Shown here piece by piece: positions 7,708 through 8,858 of a stretch of 8,858 bases of DNA. The DNA is taken from assembly GCA_001577135.1 (NCBI GenBank), contig LSCK01000071.1:1-8858 (forward strand). Direction: 5' to 3'. Source of the stretch: Cloacimonetes bacterium TCS60. Lineage in GTDB: Bacteria; Cloacimonadota; Cloacimonadia; JGIOTU-2. The translations under genes and the position numbers were made by a program. Position 1 is the first letter of the stretch; each line of letters begins with the position of its first letter. The notes beneath the pieces were generated by a model. It was not told where the DNA came from. It worked only from the letters and a program-made list of their open reading frames with translations, and ran no database searches.

Positions 7708-7739
7708 TAAGGAGCACGGAGATAGCTCCGCACTCCTTA
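7708..7739 (-). promoter_or_regulatory. Long hairpin between the secreted paralogue and the regulator (terminator-like, no U-run)
   Basis: As minus-strand RNA, AAGGAGUGCGGAG (7738-7726) pairs with CUCCGUGCUCCUU (7721-7709) around the loop CUAU. Two of the pairs are G-U, and a flanking U-A adds a fourteenth pair. On the plus strand the same two positions are C/A mismatches, so the fold favours minus-strand RNA. It begins 12 bases after the stop of the upstream gene, where a terminator is expected, but the sequence after it (ACAAATATTAAAAT) has no U-run. It could be a terminator of non-canonical type, a transcript-stabilising or processing element, or part of the regulator leader. Confidence 0.6.
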
Positions 7740-7751
7740 ATTTTCCTAAAT

Positions 7752-8858
7752 TTATTTAATTAGCATCATTTTTTTAGTTATATTTTTCTTTTGAGTGGAA
7801 AGACGATAGAAATAGATACCATTAGCAACTGTTTTGCCATGCATATCGGTTCCATCCCAGGTGTAATCATATTGTCCGGATCTTTCAGCTTCAGGACTAT
7901 ATTTCTTAACTAGCTGTCCCAGCACATTGTAAATGCGTAATTCAGTATCTTTACTATTCTGAGGAACTGCAAAAGATATTGTGGTATTATTTTTTGCGGG
8001 ATTGGGATAATTTTGTGCTAAGCTAAATTTTTTGACCTGTGGTTCTGTTCCTGCATCATCTATATCTATCTCATAACTATCATCCGGATCTCCTACTAAT
8101 ACATTATCTATATACCAGCCATAATAATCATTTACACTATAATCAGATCCAAAATGCCACATTAATTGAGCACTCTCGCCGGCGTAATCACTAATATCAA
8201 ACTCTACTTGCTCCCAGCCATCTGATGAACCACCATAACCTTGTTCGTCATCCAAACCACTTATACTGCCTACATAACCTGCTTCCGGTGTAATCAAATC
8301 ATACGTTGTGCCACCATCTGTGGATATCTTTACATTACCACCATCAAAATTACTCTCAAAATCATAGTAATGATAAAAATATAACTTACCAGAACTGGGT
8401 ACTGTGAAATTACTCGAACTCAGTTGCCAATCTGCCTGGTCTGTTCCGTAAAAACCATCGAGTACAGTTGCCCAAACGTTAACGCCAGAATACGCTGTTA
8501 TACCACCGGCTGTGGGCTCGCCCCACTGCCATCCATTGGGAGCATTACTGGAAAATCCACCGTTATCTGCTTCAAAATCACTAAACAATGCTGCATTTGC
8601 TAAATGATAATTTAACTGACGATCTCCGCCTATTGTTAAGGTGCCTGTATAGGGTACGTGGCCGGGAGTCGATACATAAATCTCATATGTGAAATAGGGT
8701 AAACTTACACTATAACTCTGATCTGTTATCTCTACACTGGCAAACTGCTCGCCTGTATCCGTACGATAATAGGTTAAGGTGCCTTCATTAAGTACAAAGA
8801 AATCATCTTCAATTGCTCCTGTTACTAATCCGCTCTCTACAGGATCTAGCTGCATATC
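7752..8858 (-). CDS. T9SS-sorted secreted protein, C-terminal 368 residues (runs off right edge); probable paralogue of the C25 peptidase
   Basis: The frame is open through the right edge (codon GAT at 8858-8856). The Met codon at 8855-8853 is therefore not a start, because it aligns with an internal Ile of the peptidase at residue 950. The visible part begins in the module shared with residues 952-1041 of the peptidase (55 of 90 identical, hand count). It continues with a MAM/jelly-roll-like domain of about 180 residues containing paired aromatic strands (KLYFYHYYDFES, GWYIDNVLVGDP), and ends in a 92-residue FlgD-like T9SS sorting tail (60 of 92 identical) finishing KKMMLIK. The central MAM-like domain is much less alike than its flanks. 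The tail directs export through the outer membrane. The missing N-terminal part is probably also a C25 peptidase, judged only from the matching C-terminal architecture. The gene ends just before the hairpin at 7739-7708. Confidence 0.85.
   Translation of the reverse strand, partial: DMQLDPVESGLVTGAIEDDFFVLNEGTLTYYRTDTGEQFASVEITDQSYSVSLPYFTYEIYVSTPGHVPYTGTLTIGGDRQLNYHLANAALFSDFEADNGGFSSNAPNGWQWGEPTAGGITAYSGVNVWATVLDGFYGTDQADWQLSSSNFTVPSSGKLYFYHYYDFESNFDGGNVKISTDGGTTYDLITPEAGYVGSISGLDDEQGYGGSSDGWEQVEFDISDYAGESAQLMWHFGSDYSVNDYYGWYIDNVLVGDPDDSYEIDIDDAGTEPQVKKFSLAQNYPNPAKNNTTISFAVPQNSKDTELRIYNVLGQLVKKYSPEAERSGQYDYTWDGTDMHGKTVANGIYFYRLSTQKKNITKKMMLIK

Noticed and set aside
7708..7739. Hairpin taken as a standard intrinsic terminator
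   Set aside because: The stem and position fit, but no U-run follows on either strand, unlike the clear terminator at 2284-2252. It is therefore listed as a regulatory hairpin of uncertain role.
8853..8855. ATG as the start of the rightmost gene
   Set aside because: The frame stays open to the window edge, and the Met aligns with an internal position of the paralogous peptidase (DMQLDPVESG against DIEISPVESG). No start signal is visible, so the gene is partial.
2311..8858. The repeated C-terminal segments of the two secreted proteins as a mobile element or DNA repeat
   Set aside because: The similarity is clear at protein level, but the DNA has diverged at many third positions, and there are no terminal inverted repeats or transposase. 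Gene paralogy explains it.

Overview
All well-supported genes in this window lie on the minus strand, so transcription runs from the right edge to the left. The DNA is fairly AT-rich. Two proteins end in a C-terminal module typical of type IX secretion system (T9SS) cargo, with FlgD-like strands and a Lys-rich end. One of them is a gingipain-type (family C25) cysteine peptidase. An ADP-forming acyl-CoA synthetase sits at the left edge. This combination points to the FCB superphylum. Clear Shine-Dalgarno sites before three of the four visible starts fit a Cloacimonadota-like lineage somewhat better than a classical Bacteroidota. That placement is inference from family content only.

Layout in transcription order: (1) 8858-7752, the C-terminal part of a secreted T9SS cargo protein cut by the right edge. 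It is a close paralogue of the end of the peptidase downstream. (2) 7739-7708, a long hairpin that is perfectly paired only as minus-strand RNA. (3) 7691-6255, a winged-helix regulator fused to a domain resembling an M29 aminopeptidase that has lost most metal ligands. (4) 6240-2311, a 1309-residue secreted C25 peptidase, 14 bases after the regulator and probably in the same transcript, closed by an intrinsic terminator at 2284-2252. (5) About 250 bases of AT-rich non-coding DNA with weak promoter and leader signals. (6) 2010-1042, a zinc-dependent deacetylase of the histone deacetylase/AcuC family. (7) 1028 to the left edge, an ADP-forming acyl-CoA synthetase, 13 bases after the deacetylase.

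There are two functional blocks. The first is a secreted-protease block, in which a one-component regulator with a peptidase-derived, probably non-catalytic domain is coupled to an exported cysteine protease and lies beside a paralogous secreted protein. The second is an acyl-group block, in which a deacetylase is coupled to an acetyl/acyl-CoA synthetase, reminiscent of AcuC control of acetyl-CoA synthetase but with the unrelated ADP-forming enzyme. I found no RNA genes, CRISPR arrays, insertion sequences or phage genes. The most novel item is the regulator with the degenerate aminopeptidase domain upstream of the C25 protease.
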